Below are positions 37,659-47,399 of a stretch of 64,000 bases of DNA, piece after piece (the stretch's first letter is position 1; each line of letters opens with the position of its first letter). The DNA comes from Bog-756 sp963833585 (GTDB lineage Bacteria > Actinomycetota > Acidimicrobiia > Acidimicrobiales > RAAP-2): assembly GCA_963833585.1 (NCBI GenBank), contig CAWHYF010000007.1, forward strand, positions 47,772 to 111,771, in the 5' to 3' direction. Position numbers and translations under genes: made by a program. The notes beneath the pieces are model-generated. The model did not search any database. It was given only the letters and a program-made list of their open reading frames with translations, and was not told the DNA's origin.

Positions 37659-38864
37659 TCAGGAAGGAGGTGCTCCCACTCGTGCCGAGTGATCGTGGAG
37701 CCAAGCCGCCTGGAGCAGTGTGGTCGAGACCAGGTTCGCACGTCTCCTGCCCAGTGCCGTCGTAGTGCGTCGGGATCGACCAGCGTACTGTCGACTCCCC
37801 CCCCCGACCAGTCCCTTGCGAACTGCCCGTGCCGTCTCGGTCCAGAGGGGATCGGTGAAACTGCCCTTCGTTCTGCGCTCGATCAACTCGGTCGGCAGGA
37901 GGTCGCCGAAGACCTGACGCATGAGGTCGGCGCGGATCGCCAAGGCCACGAAATCCCCCAGCCGAGCCCAGCGAGTCGAGGACCCGGCCGTCGACGAAAG
38001 GGTCGATGACCACGCAACATCGTGAAAGGAGCCCAGCGCCTGGAAGCTCTCCTGACAGATGCGGAAGTACCGACTGGGCCAGATCCAACGGCGCAGCTTC
38101 GCTTCCCAACCGAGTGGAATGGCACCGTCGCTCTCGCCGGTAGGCACGGGCCAGCTATCGGAATCCTTCGTCGGTCAGCCAGGGCACCTCGCCCATATCG
38201 GCATCGGCCGGCGGCGATGCACCTCGGACCGGAGGGCACGAGGGGACACCGCCAATCCGACCACCAGGAGATCCCGCCGAATGCGGCCGGCGGCGGGTGC
38301 GTCAGTATGCGCTCCGCCTCGAGCTGACGCAGGCTGTTGCCGAGCTCGTCACCCCCGAACCCGGTCACCACCGACCCTCCAGGGCGGCGTTCGATGATGG
38401 GGACATGGAAGTGGGTGTTGAACGGCCACAACAGGCCGTGACGGAGAAGCGCCTGGGTGGCCACAGGACCAACAGCATCGAGTTCGTCGGTGAACTCGAA
38501 TCGCTGCCAATCAGTGATTCCGAGGTGCCGTAGGACCGTCGCTTGCCACTCGTCCTCATTCGATGCATCCGACCCCGGGAACACCAGCGTGGCTGGAATG
38601 GGCAGGTCGAGGCCCTCCCGCCGCGCCACTCCTGCGGCAGCCGCGAGCAGCGCCGAGGAATCCCGTCCACCTGAAAAGCTCAACAGGCAGGGAGGTCGCT
38701 GCAGCGCCTCGATGAGCACCTCTTCGATGGCCACCAGAGGCGCGGTCGGACTGCTTCGTCGCTCCAAAGGCTTGACGGAATCGCAGCCAAGGGGAATTCC
38801 ATAGGCAATGTCCAGAGGACGGAGCTTCGGCGCGGGCTCCGCCAGGCCGAGCCGGTGCCGTCAC
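37659..38864 (-). CDS. Lasso peptide cyclase C (asparagine-synthetase-like), several frameshifts
   Basis: The GTG at 38864 overlaps the stop of the upstream repeat-protein gene as GTGA. After an early shift the protein reads KLRPLDIAYGIPLGCDSVK. The ATP-pyrophosphatase loop LLSFSGGRDSSALLAAAAG follows, then TGFGGDELG. Further shifts lead to ADLMRQVFGDLLPTELIERR and TKGSFTDPLW, and to the end TTLLQAAWLHDHSARVG. One break sits at a run of nine C (37797-37805). The enzyme would adenylate Asp8 and close the isopeptide bond with Gly1. There is no room for the N-terminal glutaminase-like domain of standard lasso cyclases, so this is a short form of about 400 aa. At least four frameshifts make exact boundaries uncertain. 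Confidence 0.7.
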
Positions 38865-40394
38865 CCCACCGATGCCATGTCAACGACTGGCTGATTGAGC
38901 GGGGTCCCTCCCATCGAGCCGAGGAATCGGGCGTCCCGAAATCGAACACTCCGCCGTCGGAGGCGACCATCCGGTAGCCACCGGCATCCTCGGTCGTGGA
39001 GATTCCTTCGACTGGTCGGGTGAGCGGTAGCGACCCTGCCGAACCGAGGAACGGTGCCCCTCCGAAGGTGAAGACGCCGCCGTCGGAGGCCACCAGCCAG
39101 TAGCCACCCTGTGGGGTCGTTGGCCATGCCCACCACCGGCTTGTTCAGTTTGGCGCCACCCTCTGACCCCAAGAAGGTGGCATCGCCGAACGCGAAGACG
39201 CCGCCGTCGGAGGCCACCAGCCAGTAGCCCTGACCGTCCGGAGTCGAAGCTCCCCCGACAATGGGCCTGTTCAAGTGTTGACCGCCCATCGCTCCGAAGA
39301 AGCTGGCCCCTCCAAAGGCGAAGACGCCGCCGTCGGAGGCCACCAGCCAGTAGCCGTTGCCGGTGGACGGGACGATCATCGCCACGATGGGCGCGTTCAG
39401 ATGCTGCCCGCCGGTCGATCCGTAGAAGCGGGCATCCCCGAACGTGAAGACGCCGCCGTCGGAGGCCACCAACCAGTAGCCCTGGCCGTCAAGGGTGGCG
39501 GCTCCCCCGACAATGGGTTGGTTCAGATGTTGACCGCCCATGCCTCCGTAGAAGCCAGCTCCGCCGAAGGTGAAGACTCCGCCGTCTCGCGCGAAGAGCC
39601 AATAACTGGGCGACAGACCACTGGCCGATAGAGATGGCGACGGGATAGGAGCGACGACCGGTGGGGCGAACTGCACGCCCCCGTTGCTCCGGTAGTCAGG
39701 GAGTGCCTTCCCGAACCCATGGCTGCCGGTGGGGTCCTGAGCCGCAGGAACCGTGTCGTACAGCGTGTAGGCGAACCACTGGAACGAACTGACTCCGGGG
39801 AGACAGGCGGTGGGCACCTGCGCCTGGTAGCCGACGTTTGTATTGAACGTGAGGCTCACGTTGCAGCTGACCGGGGCGTCATTGGAGGCGTAGGCCAGCT
39901 CTCCGTCCAGGTGGCCCGCCGAATCAAGCTGGAAGTAGGCGTAGTACTTCGCCGTTCCGCTGAATGTGGGGTCGATGCCCCAGCCGATGTACGTGTTGTT
40001 GTGCCAGTTCGGATCGGTGGCCGGGTTGTTCAGGTCCACGGTCTTGGCCGAGAACGTGAGGTTGGTGCCGTCATCGGCAGCGGTGGCGCTGATCAGGTCG
40101 GCCGGGTTCGACGTCGGAGGGTTCACGAGGGTGGGCGGGGGTGCCTGGTAGTACACATTGCCCGGGCGTGTCGGTGATCGTCTGTGACCCAGCAGCAGGG
40201 GCGTGACGACCCGATGGCCGGCTTGTCGAAGGGCCTCCCAGAACGTAGGAGGGGAGAGCGTGGTGCGGGAGTCCGCCATGGCCTCCGGACGCACTGGTTC
40301 CAGCGGTTGCCGGGCTCCCAGCCATCACCGCTGCAAGAAGGGCCAGCGCGGCTGCCCCGATCCCCGACCACGCCACTTTTCGCCCCAACCGCAA
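38861..40394 (-). CDS. Secreted protein with GYWLVASDGG-type repeats, coupled to the lasso cyclase gene, three frameshifts
   Basis: A TTG at 40394 behind GGGGAGG starts a basic N-terminus and signal helix (VAWSGIGAAALALLAAVMAG, then SPATAGTS). A frameshift near 40160 leads to a beta-rich domain (LTFSAKTVDLNNPATDPNWH, YYAYFQLDSAGHLDGELAYA). About seven repeats of some 42 residues follow, each with YWLVASDGGVFAFGDA and a GGQHLNxPIVG-type end. Shifts near 39115 and 38920 break the last repeats, but the pattern continues to MASVG at the stop. Related repeats occur in the GH16 protein at 59477-61264. It overlaps the cyclase start by 4 bases (GTGA), so the two are probably translated together. A link to lasso biology is unexplained. 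Confidence 0.65.
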
Positions 40395-40535
40395 TTTGTC
40401 CGCCTCCCCTGGCTCCTGTTGGCCTGAAGGGTAACCGATTCCGCCCGCAGCAAGTACCGTGATGACCAGCGCATTGCGGATTGCCACAGAGCATGGGAGC
40501 AGTCGACCTGCGCCGATTCGGAGGGAAGGGGAGCG

Positions 40536-42398
40536 GTGAGCGATTTTGAAGATCCGGTCACCGCCGACCAGCTCCTGAACCCCGACCAGACCCGTTCGTT
40601 CCGCCGGTTTCCCCAGCTCTTCGCCCGCGCGCTCCGCATTTCCTGGCAAGCAGCCCCTCGTCAGCTGATCGCGGTCAGCCTGCTCCAACTCCTCGCCGGA
40701 GTCGGATTGGCGGCCCAGGTGCTCCTCTCGAAGCAGGTCCTATCGGTGATGCTGGGTGAGCACGGTCCGGTGACCGTCCACAATGCCCTGCCCGACGTGA
40801 TCGCCCTGGCCTTGGTCACCGCGGTGTTGCAGTTCGCCGCCGCGGCAAACACGGAGATCTCCCGGGTGCTCTCCGCCCTGGTCGAGCAGTATGCCATCGG
40901 ACAGGTCGTCGAAGTGGCCACCAGCGTCGACCTCCTCGACTACGAGCGGCCGAGCTTCCACAACGGCCTCCAACGGGCCCAGATAGCCGCGACGACACGC
41001 CCCGTGCAGATGGTCAACGGCCTGACGGCGATGCTCGGCACGATCACCGGTATCGCAGGCATTGCCATCGCCCTGTTCGTGATTCAGCCGGTCATTGTCC
41101 TACTCCTCGCCGTGGGGTTCGTACCTGTTTGGCTGGCCTCGCGGAAGGCCAGCCGTGCCCTGCGCGAGTATGCCGTTCACCAGACCGAGCGGGACCGGCA
41201 GAGGAACTACCTGTTCCTGGTTCTCACCCATCGGCAGATGGCTGGGGAGATCCGAGCATTCTCGCTGGTCGACTTCTTCAGATCCCGCCTGAACACCGTC
41301 TACGGCGAGCGCATTCGTGACCTTCGGCATGTGGCGAGGAAACGGCTCTGGATCGGACTGATCGGCACGGCGATCAATCTCGTGATCACTGTCGCCACTC
41401 TTTCCCTGTTGGTCTGGCTGATCGCCTCAGGACGGATTTCGCCATCTGCCGCCGGCGCCGCCGCCGGTGCCGTCGTCTTGCTGGCTCAACGCATTCATGG
41501 ATTGGGTGGCGCCTCAGGCTCGATGTATGAGAACACCCTCTACATGCAGGACTTCACTCGTTTCGTGGACCAACTTCCTGAACTACGCAAAACTCGTCCG
41601 AGTGGTCCAGCGCCATCAGGGTTCTCCAAGCTTCGGGCAACGGACATCGAGTTCACCTATCCCAGTCGAGATCTGCCGGCCCTGCGCGGCGTGTCCATAG
41701 AGATCGGCCACGATGAAGTGGTGGCGATCGTCGGTGAAAACGGTTCGGGTAAGACGACGCTGGCCAAGCTGCTCGCTGGACTCTATCCACCCAGTTCCGG
41801 GACCATTTGCTGGGACGAGACAGACATATCGGAGTCTGACCCGGACCTACTTCGACGATCGGTGGCGCTCATCTTTCAGGAGTTCGGCCAGTACTACATG
41901 ACGGCTGGCGAGAACATCGGTCTCGGAGACGTCGACCGCATCAGCGACAACGAAGGCATCAAGGAGGCGGGACGGCTGGCCCAGGCGGACAAGTTCATCG
42001 AAGAACTTCCCAAGGGCTACGACAACCTGCTCGGTCCCGAGTTCTTCAGCGGGGCCAACCTGTCTCTGGGACAATGGCAACGTATCGCGCTCGCCCGGGC
42101 CTTCTTCCGAGATGCTCCATTCGTCATCCTGGACGAGCCAACCGCGTCCCTCGATCCACGAGCAGAGGCTGCCCTGTTCGAGAACGTTCGCAGTCTCTAT
42201 CGCGGTCGTGCCGTCCTGCTCATCTCGCATCGCTTCTCGAGCGTCCGATCCGCAGACCGGATCTACGTGATGGACTCCGGACGGGTGGTTGAGAACGGCA
42301 CGCATGAAGAACTCCTGGCCGAGGATGGCCTCTACGCCGAACTCTTCACGCTTCAGGCATCGGCCTACGAGGCAGATCGAGGCCGACGCAGCAGTTGA
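40536..42398 (+). CDS. ABC exporter (fused permease and ATPase), lasso peptide D-type transporter
   Basis: This intact 620-aa half-transporter starts at GTG 40536 behind GGAGGGAAGGGGAG. About six membrane helices occupy residues 40-330. The ATPase has Walker A GENGSGKT (400-407), Q-loop FQEFGQYY, signature LSLGQWQRIALARA (509-522), Walker B FVILDEPTASLD (529-540) and H-loop LISHRFSS. Lasso clusters usually encode such an exporter for secretion and self-protection. It reads away from the cyclase/repeat genes, with 141 bases between the divergent starts. It is one of the few long intact genes in this half of the window, so selection for its function is likely. Confidence 0.85.
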   Translation: MSDFEDPVTADQLLNPDQTRSFRRFPQLFARALRISWQAAPRQLIAVSLLQLLAGVGLAAQVLLSKQVLSVMLGEHGPVTVHNALPDVIALALVTAVLQFAAAANTEISRVLSALVEQYAIGQVVEVATSVDLLDYERPSFHNGLQRAQIAATTRPVQMVNGLTAMLGTITGIAGIAIALFVIQPVIVLLLAVGFVPVWLASRKASRALREYAVHQTERDRQRNYLFLVLTHRQMAGEIRAFSLVDFFRSRLNTVYGERIRDLRHVARKRLWIGLIGTAINLVITVATLSLLVWLIASGRISPSAAGAAAGAVVLLAQRIHGLGGASGSMYENTLYMQDFTRFVDQLPELRKTRPSGPAPSGFSKLRATDIEFTYPSRDLPALRGVSIEIGHDEVVAIVGENGSGKTTLAKLLAGLYPPSSGTICWDETDISESDPDLLRRSVALIFQEFGQYYMTAGENIGLGDVDRISDNEGIKEAGRLAQADKFIEELPKGYDNLLGPEFFSGANLSLGQWQRIALARAFFRDAPFVILDEPTASLDPRAEAALFENVRSLYRGRAVLLISHRFSSVRSADRIYVMDSGRVVENGTHEELLAEDGLYAELFTLQASAYEADRGRRSS

Positions 42399-42555
42399 CG
42401 GTGGCACACAGCTGGGGTCATGAGACTCTTCAAATCCGCAATGCCTAGGCAAAGATGGTCCGAATCCTGCATCCGAACAACTTAGTCCGATGGCCGTGTG
42501 CTCACCAGTCTGAGCACCACGATCGAGCGTTGAGCAGAGAGATAGGATCTCGCCG

Positions 42556-43386
42556 ATGGTCGAGCCAGCGGTCGATGTGTCGGCGTACTTTTCGACTCTC
42601 GGGAGTGTCGTGTCCCAGGCCTGGTCGGCGGCAGGAAGGCGAGACAGTGACCTTCCCGACGTTGCGGAAAGAAGCCTGGCCAAAGTCGACGTGCCGTCGG
42701 GACTGGATGCAGCGAGCATTCTGAGGTGGGCGGCTGCTGCGGTCGACCTGCCTCCACAATCTCGGAGCAGCGACAAGTTCGGCCAACCTCCGCTCATCCT
42801 GCACCACGAGGAAGACTTCTTCATCCAAGCTCTCACCTGGATGGAGGGCACCACCGCGATCCATGACCACGGCTTCTGCGGTGCGTTCATGGTGTTGCAA
42901 GGCACGAGCCTCCATGTCGCCCACACCTTCGAGCTGGCCGATCGTCTGGCTGAGGATCGGCTCGCCGTCGGAGACTTTGCGCCGACCCAACCTGAGGTTC
43001 TCCGCCCGCCCGACATTCGGCGGATCGAACCCGGTGATCGCTTCATTCACGCTCTCTTCCACCTGGAGCGGCCGACCGTTACCATCGTCGTGCGCAATGA
43101 ATCGTGTGACCTTCCCTACCCGCAGTACACCTATCTACGTCCAGGATTGGGGTGGCACTCACTGTGGGAGGATCGTGCCTGGTCCAAGCGCCTCGAGAGT
43201 GTCCACGCCCTTGTCGTCCTTGACCCGCAAGCCGGGCGTCAGACCATCAAGGAACTGGTCGCGGGTGGGGCAACAACGTGGGAAGCGTTTCTCCTTCTCG
43301 TGTACTGGAGCAGGATTCACGGGTGGGACGAGATCGCCCTGGACCTCGCCGACCGGCTTGTCGAGGAGGGCTGGCGCTTTGCATGA
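42556..43386 (+). CDS. Cupin-fold protein resembling cysteine dioxygenase
   Basis: This intact 276-aa protein contains TTAIHDHGFCGAFMVLQGTS (His103 and His105 of a cupin metal site). A second cupin strand with FIHALFHLERPTVTIVVRNE follows. This is the layout of cysteine dioxygenase and related thiol dioxygenases (His-x-His plus a later His on Fe). The last 60 residues look alpha-helical. It lies 157 bases after the exporter on the same strand and overlaps the next small frame. The precursor has no Cys, so a direct thiol substrate in the lasso peptide is excluded. A free small molecule or another oxidation is possible. The family call is by motif only. Confidence 0.6.
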   Translation: MVEPAVDVSAYFSTLGSVVSQAWSAAGRRDSDLPDVAERSLAKVDVPSGLDAASILRWAAAAVDLPPQSRSSDKFGQPPLILHHEEDFFIQALTWMEGTTAIHDHGFCGAFMVLQGTSLHVAHTFELADRLAEDRLAVGDFAPTQPEVLRPPDIRRIEPGDRFIHALFHLERPTVTIVVRNESCDLPYPQYTYLRPGLGWHSLWEDRAWSKRLESVHALVVLDPQAGRQTIKELVAGGATTWEAFLLLVYWSRIHGWDEIALDLADRLVEEGWRFA

Positions 43387-43824
43387 CGTGCTCCCTCCAG
43401 CGTTTGAAGAAGAGAACCGCGTCCGCAAGATCCTCATCCGGCGGGACATGCTCAACAGTTTGGATCATCGGGTTCTTTTGGCGCTGCTGGCCAACCTGCC
43501 CGACACATCATCGATCACAACCATCCTTCAACAGCTCTTCCCTGGCCAAGAGCCGAGTGCTTTGTTGCTGGAATGGATAGAGGAACTCGCTGCCCCGAGT
43601 CTCCGAGGCATCTCGGGCCTGTCCATCCCTGCGAGCAGGCTCGATGAGTTCCGGGCATCCCCCCTGGTCGGCGCGAGCAGGAACTCCTCGCCGAAATTGG
43701 GTCAGCATGGGGTGAGCCAACAGACCTGCCAGGGCTGCACTTCTATTGATTGGCGCCAGAGCTCGGCCGTTTCACCTGGTGGCCGGACGAACTCCGATCC
43801 AGACCTGACACCTCATACGACTGA
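43386..43824 (+). CDS. Hypothetical protein downstream of the cupin gene, frameshifted
   Basis: From a GTG at 43386 (overlapping the cupin stop) or a TTG just before it, the frame reads FEEENRVRKILIRRDMLNSL, HRVLLALLANLPDTSSI and EPSALLLEWIEELAAPSL. A shift near 43675 continues as QELLAEIGSAWGEPTDLPGL, an in-frame stop follows, and then ELGRFTWWPDELRSRPDTSY ends at 43824. The helical, Leu-rich start and the continued sense across the break suggest a real gene of about 145 codons. No family was recognised. Coupling to the cupin gene suggests a shared job. Confidence 0.45.
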
Positions 43825-44002
43825 GGTCGGAAACTTCGAAATCAAGTCTTCCGCGAAGGCCAGGCCCAAGGGGGTTCCGTTTCTCCTCGTGAATCGAACC
43901 CGACCGCTATGACCGGCGGCCAGAATGCCTCAGGAAGCCCGCAAAACGTCCGCACCAGACCTTGGTACCCGGGTGGGACGACCATGCCACAGATTGGCCT
44001 GA

Positions 44003-45173
44003 ATGCGGTCCCCGGATAGTTTGCCCGACAATTTGCACTCGGCTGTAACGCCACCAAGAATTCACCCGGATCACTCTGGATATTCCATCGCCGTCTGGGT
44101 ACCGTCGCGGGGAGGCCGGATATTTACCTGCGATGACTATTTCTACGTCATCAGCGAAATTAGTCGGGATGTGCGGACGCCATGGTTCAAGAGAGATCAC
44201 GCTTCTCGGGCGAAAGCAGGGAAAACCCATACGGTGGGTCGGAGGCTGCCCGCCGAAAAGAGCACACGCGTCTGTCGCACGGTCGGGCCTGAAACGGCGG
44301 AGCCGAAGGTCAGCATCGTGATCCCAGCGAAGAACGAAGCCCAAAACCTTCCCTGAGCTGTTCGCAAAGTTGCCAACCGGGAGCTGCGAAGTGATTCTGG
44401 TCGACGGGTCGTCGACCGACGACACGGCGAGCGAGGCGCTCCGATTGCGGTCGGATATCACCGTCATCGGCCAGACCCGAAAGGGCAAGGGGAACGCTCT
44501 TGCCTGCGGTTTTGCCGCTGCCACTGGAGACTTCATCGTCATGATCGACGCGGACGGCTCGAACGATCCAGCCGAGATTCCCAGCTTCGTAAGCGCTCTC
44601 AAAGACGGAGCCGACTTCGCCAAAGGATCACGGTTCATACCCGGTGGGGGAAGTCTTGACATCAGCGTGTTGAGGAGATACGGGAACCGCTGGCTCAACT
44701 GGATCGTAAATCTGCTCTACGGAACTCGGTACACGGATCTCTGCTACGGCTACAACGCCTTCCGGCGAGAGTGTCTCACGGTCATGGCACTCGATGCGGG
44801 CGATGCACAGGGACTCGATGACAAGACCATGCAGTGGGGAGACGGTTTCGAAGTGGAGACGTTGATCAACGTGCGGATTGCGAAGGCGGGCCTACGAGTT
44901 GCGGAGGTTCCGAGCTTCGAAGCTGAGCGCCACTTTGGCGTCAGCAATCTGAACGCCTTCTCCGACGGCCTGCGAGTGCTGAGGACTATCCAGGCAGAGC
45001 GCATTCGCTCAAGCCGTCAGGCTCCTGGAAGGAGGCATGGACCCGGCGAGACACCGGAATTCCGTGGTCCTCGTTGTCCGGGGCGTCCCGGTACAAGGAG
45101 GATTGGACGAAGCCAAACGGATCGAAAGGCTTGGGCTAGCAGCGGTGATGTAGGTCGTCGCCCCGATAGTTGA
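44003..45173 (+). CDS. GT2 glycosyltransferase, paralogue of 26648-27720, one frameshift
   Basis: Motifs are VSIVIPAKNEAQNLP, then, after an extra T near 44354 that creates a TGA, EVILVDGSSTDDT, IVMIDADGSNDP, GSLDISVLRRYGNRWLNW and LLYGTRYTDLCYGYNAFRR. The core is nearly identical to the GT2 at 26648-27720, and each copy is intact where the other is broken. The start is unresolved. The frame is open from 44003, but the first 80 residues do not look like this family, so a start nearer 44250 is possible. It is followed 28 bases later by a GH16-like gene, suggesting joint use in glycan metabolism. Confidence 0.65.
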
Positions 45174-45201
45174 GCCTCGGGGATGGGGAAGGAGCCAGCA
45201 A

Positions 45202-46201
45202 ATGCGCTCCAAACAACGCGTGGTGGCATCGTCGATCGTGGTTCTTGCCACGATGATGGTGATGGTGTTGCCCACAGTGGGAGCATCGCCCACCCCCAAT
45301 TGGTGGAAGATTTGCACACGCCACGCCTACGACCACAAGAAGACGTGTTCGGCGCTCTGGAGAACTCTCGTCAGCGCCTCGCCGACTCCGGCCGCTGGTG
45401 GGGCAACGGCGATGGCTCCGCCACCGGGTTACTCGGTGGGTCAGCGCAGCTTTGATGACCAGTTCTCCGGTACATCGCTCAATTTTCGCTCATTGGAACC
45501 GAGTCATGAGCGGTCAAGGTGCTACCAGTTGGAACTCCTCCGGGCTCCCGGCCGGCGATTCGGGAACCGGGACCCACCTTCATCAGACCTACTTTTCTCC
45601 CTCACAGGTGACGGTGAACAACGGGCTGAATCTGACCATGGTGCCCGACAGCAGGTACTCATCGCTCGGCTACGCGAATCGGTCCGGCGTCGTCACGTCG
45701 CATGGCAGGTTCACATTTTCGAGCGGTTACGTGCAGATCAAGGCGAGAATGTCCGACACGTCTCGGGGAGGTTGGCCTGCCATCTGGTTCATCGACCCCA
45801 ACGACCGAGGCGGTAGTCAGGAAATCGACCTGTACGAAGGAGGATTTACGCCAACCGATGCCGGACTACCCGCTACGACACAAGAGAACAACGTCTTTAT
45901 TTCGACCTACCACACACCATCGGGTAGCCAATCTCAGTTCGGCTACACCACTCCGACACCAATGGACGCCGGATACAACACCTACGGGGTGGAGTACATC
46001 CCTGGTCGGTCGATCAAGACCTACTTCAATGGCACGCTCGTCGGTTTGTGGATTCACGATGTCAGCACCTCGCCCTATGAGATCGTCATTTGGAATTCAC
46101 AAGCCAGTGCCAATGCCTCGAGCTATCACACGACTGGAATATCGCCGAATCCGTCGATCATGAGCGTGGCCGAAGTCCAGTCGTATCGCCTGTCGCCGTG
46201 A
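45202..46201 (+). CDS. Secreted GH16-like glycoside hydrolase, one frameshift
   Basis: The ATG at 45202 starts a signal peptide (VVASSIVVLATMMVMVLPTV, then GASPTPN). A short linker precedes SFDDQFSGTSLNF. A frameshift near 45490 leads to TVNNGLNLTMVPDSRYSS, VQIKARMSDTSRGGWPAIWF and the active-site signature QEIDLYEG (E-x-D-x-x-E of GH16). The jelly-roll C-terminus ends VAEVQSYRLSP. GH16 enzymes cleave beta-1,3/1,4-glucans, agars or related polymers. The substrate is not clear from sequence. It lies between a GT2 and a CelD-type acyltransferase and is related to the C-terminal half of the protein at 59477-61264. Confidence 0.75.
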
Positions 46202-46242
46202 TCCGGCCAAGAGCGTGGTCAACCAGCCCGCGGAGCATCGCT

Positions 46243-47399
46243 GTGAGCAAGAGCAAGTCTGTTGTCTGCTGGACCGAGAATGCCGGTCCGACGGTGGCTG
46301 CTCCCGATGGTGAACCGACAATGGAAACACAGCTGACAATGCAGACGCCCAACGTGCTCGTGGTTCGGGAGCTGGGCGGGTGGGCTCGACAATGGGATCA
46401 GCTGGTCGATCAATCGCCTCTCCCCTCGCCATTCATGCGCTCGTGGTGGCTCACCGGAACCGGCGGGCCTGGAAGTTATTTCATGCTGGTCGTGGACGGC
46501 CAGCGCCTGCTGGGTGGACTTGCCCTGGAGGAGGTACGTCGACTGGGGCTGGCATGCCTCCACTTGATGGGTACTGGGCACCTCTGCCCCGATCATTTGG
46601 ATCTGCTCGCTGTCCGGGGACAAGAGGAAGCTGTCATCGGCCTTCTGCGGACTTGGCTGTGCCGTCCGGGCCGGCGATTCTTGAACTTGGAGGGTGTCCG
46701 GGCCGGATCACGGCTGATCGAGGCCCTACCCGGTCCGGTCCAGTCCGCTTCGCTGGCCGTGGCACCCTGCAGCCCGCTGCCCGCCGATGGACCGTCGCAT
46801 CTGGCTGGCCTGCCCTCCAACTTCCGTCGTCAGGTCCGGCGAGCCTCGGCCCGCCTGGCGGCGAAGGGCGCCACCCATCGAGCCATTAGGGGCGCCTCGG
46901 CGCTCCGGTCCCTCAACACACTGCGAGAGCTCCACCGTTCCCAGTGGGGCGGCCGCTCGCGCTTCCTGCCAGCCTTCGAACGTTTCGCCGCCGGCTGTCG
47001 GCAGGGAGCGGAGGCCGACGAGATCGTGGTCCACGAGCTGGTAGCTGAAGAGACGGTCATTTCCACCATCATGGCCTTCGAGGTCGCGGGCAGGGTGAGC
47101 CTGTACCAGAGCGCCCGAGTGGCTGATCCCCGCTGGCGGGAGGCCCCGGCCGTGCTTCTCAACGCCATCATCGCTGATGCCTGTGCCCGCGGCTTCAGCG
47201 AGGTGGACTTTCTCCGAGGCGACGAACCCTACAAGGACAGGTTTGCACCACAACGACGGGAGCTGATCAGACTGCTCGCCGGCAAGGGGGTGTCGGGAAG
47301 GCTGTGTGGGCATCGGCCGTCGCGGCCTCCCGTCTCTCCCGCCTGGCGGTGGAATCTGTCCGTGCAGGCCGGACCGCCATCGGTCGATGGAAGGCCTAA
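46243..47399 (+). CDS. CelD/BioF2-like GNAT-fold acyltransferase, frameshift near the C-terminus
   Basis: A GTG at 46243 with GGAG upstream is the likely start; ATG 46321 is an alternative. The protein has the double-GNAT layout of CelD/BioF2 proteins from polysaccharide loci: SPFMRSWWLTGTGGPGSYFM, FRRQVRRASARLAAKGATH, LHRSQWGGRSRFLPAF and GFSEVDFLRGDEPYKDRFA. A break near 47290 in a G-run leads to AVWASAVAASRLSRLAVESV and a TAA at 47397-47399. It overlaps the converging JmjC-like gene by four bases. Such proteins are thought to acylate sugars or lipid carriers in exopolysaccharide assembly. The acyl group and target are unknown. Confidence 0.7.
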
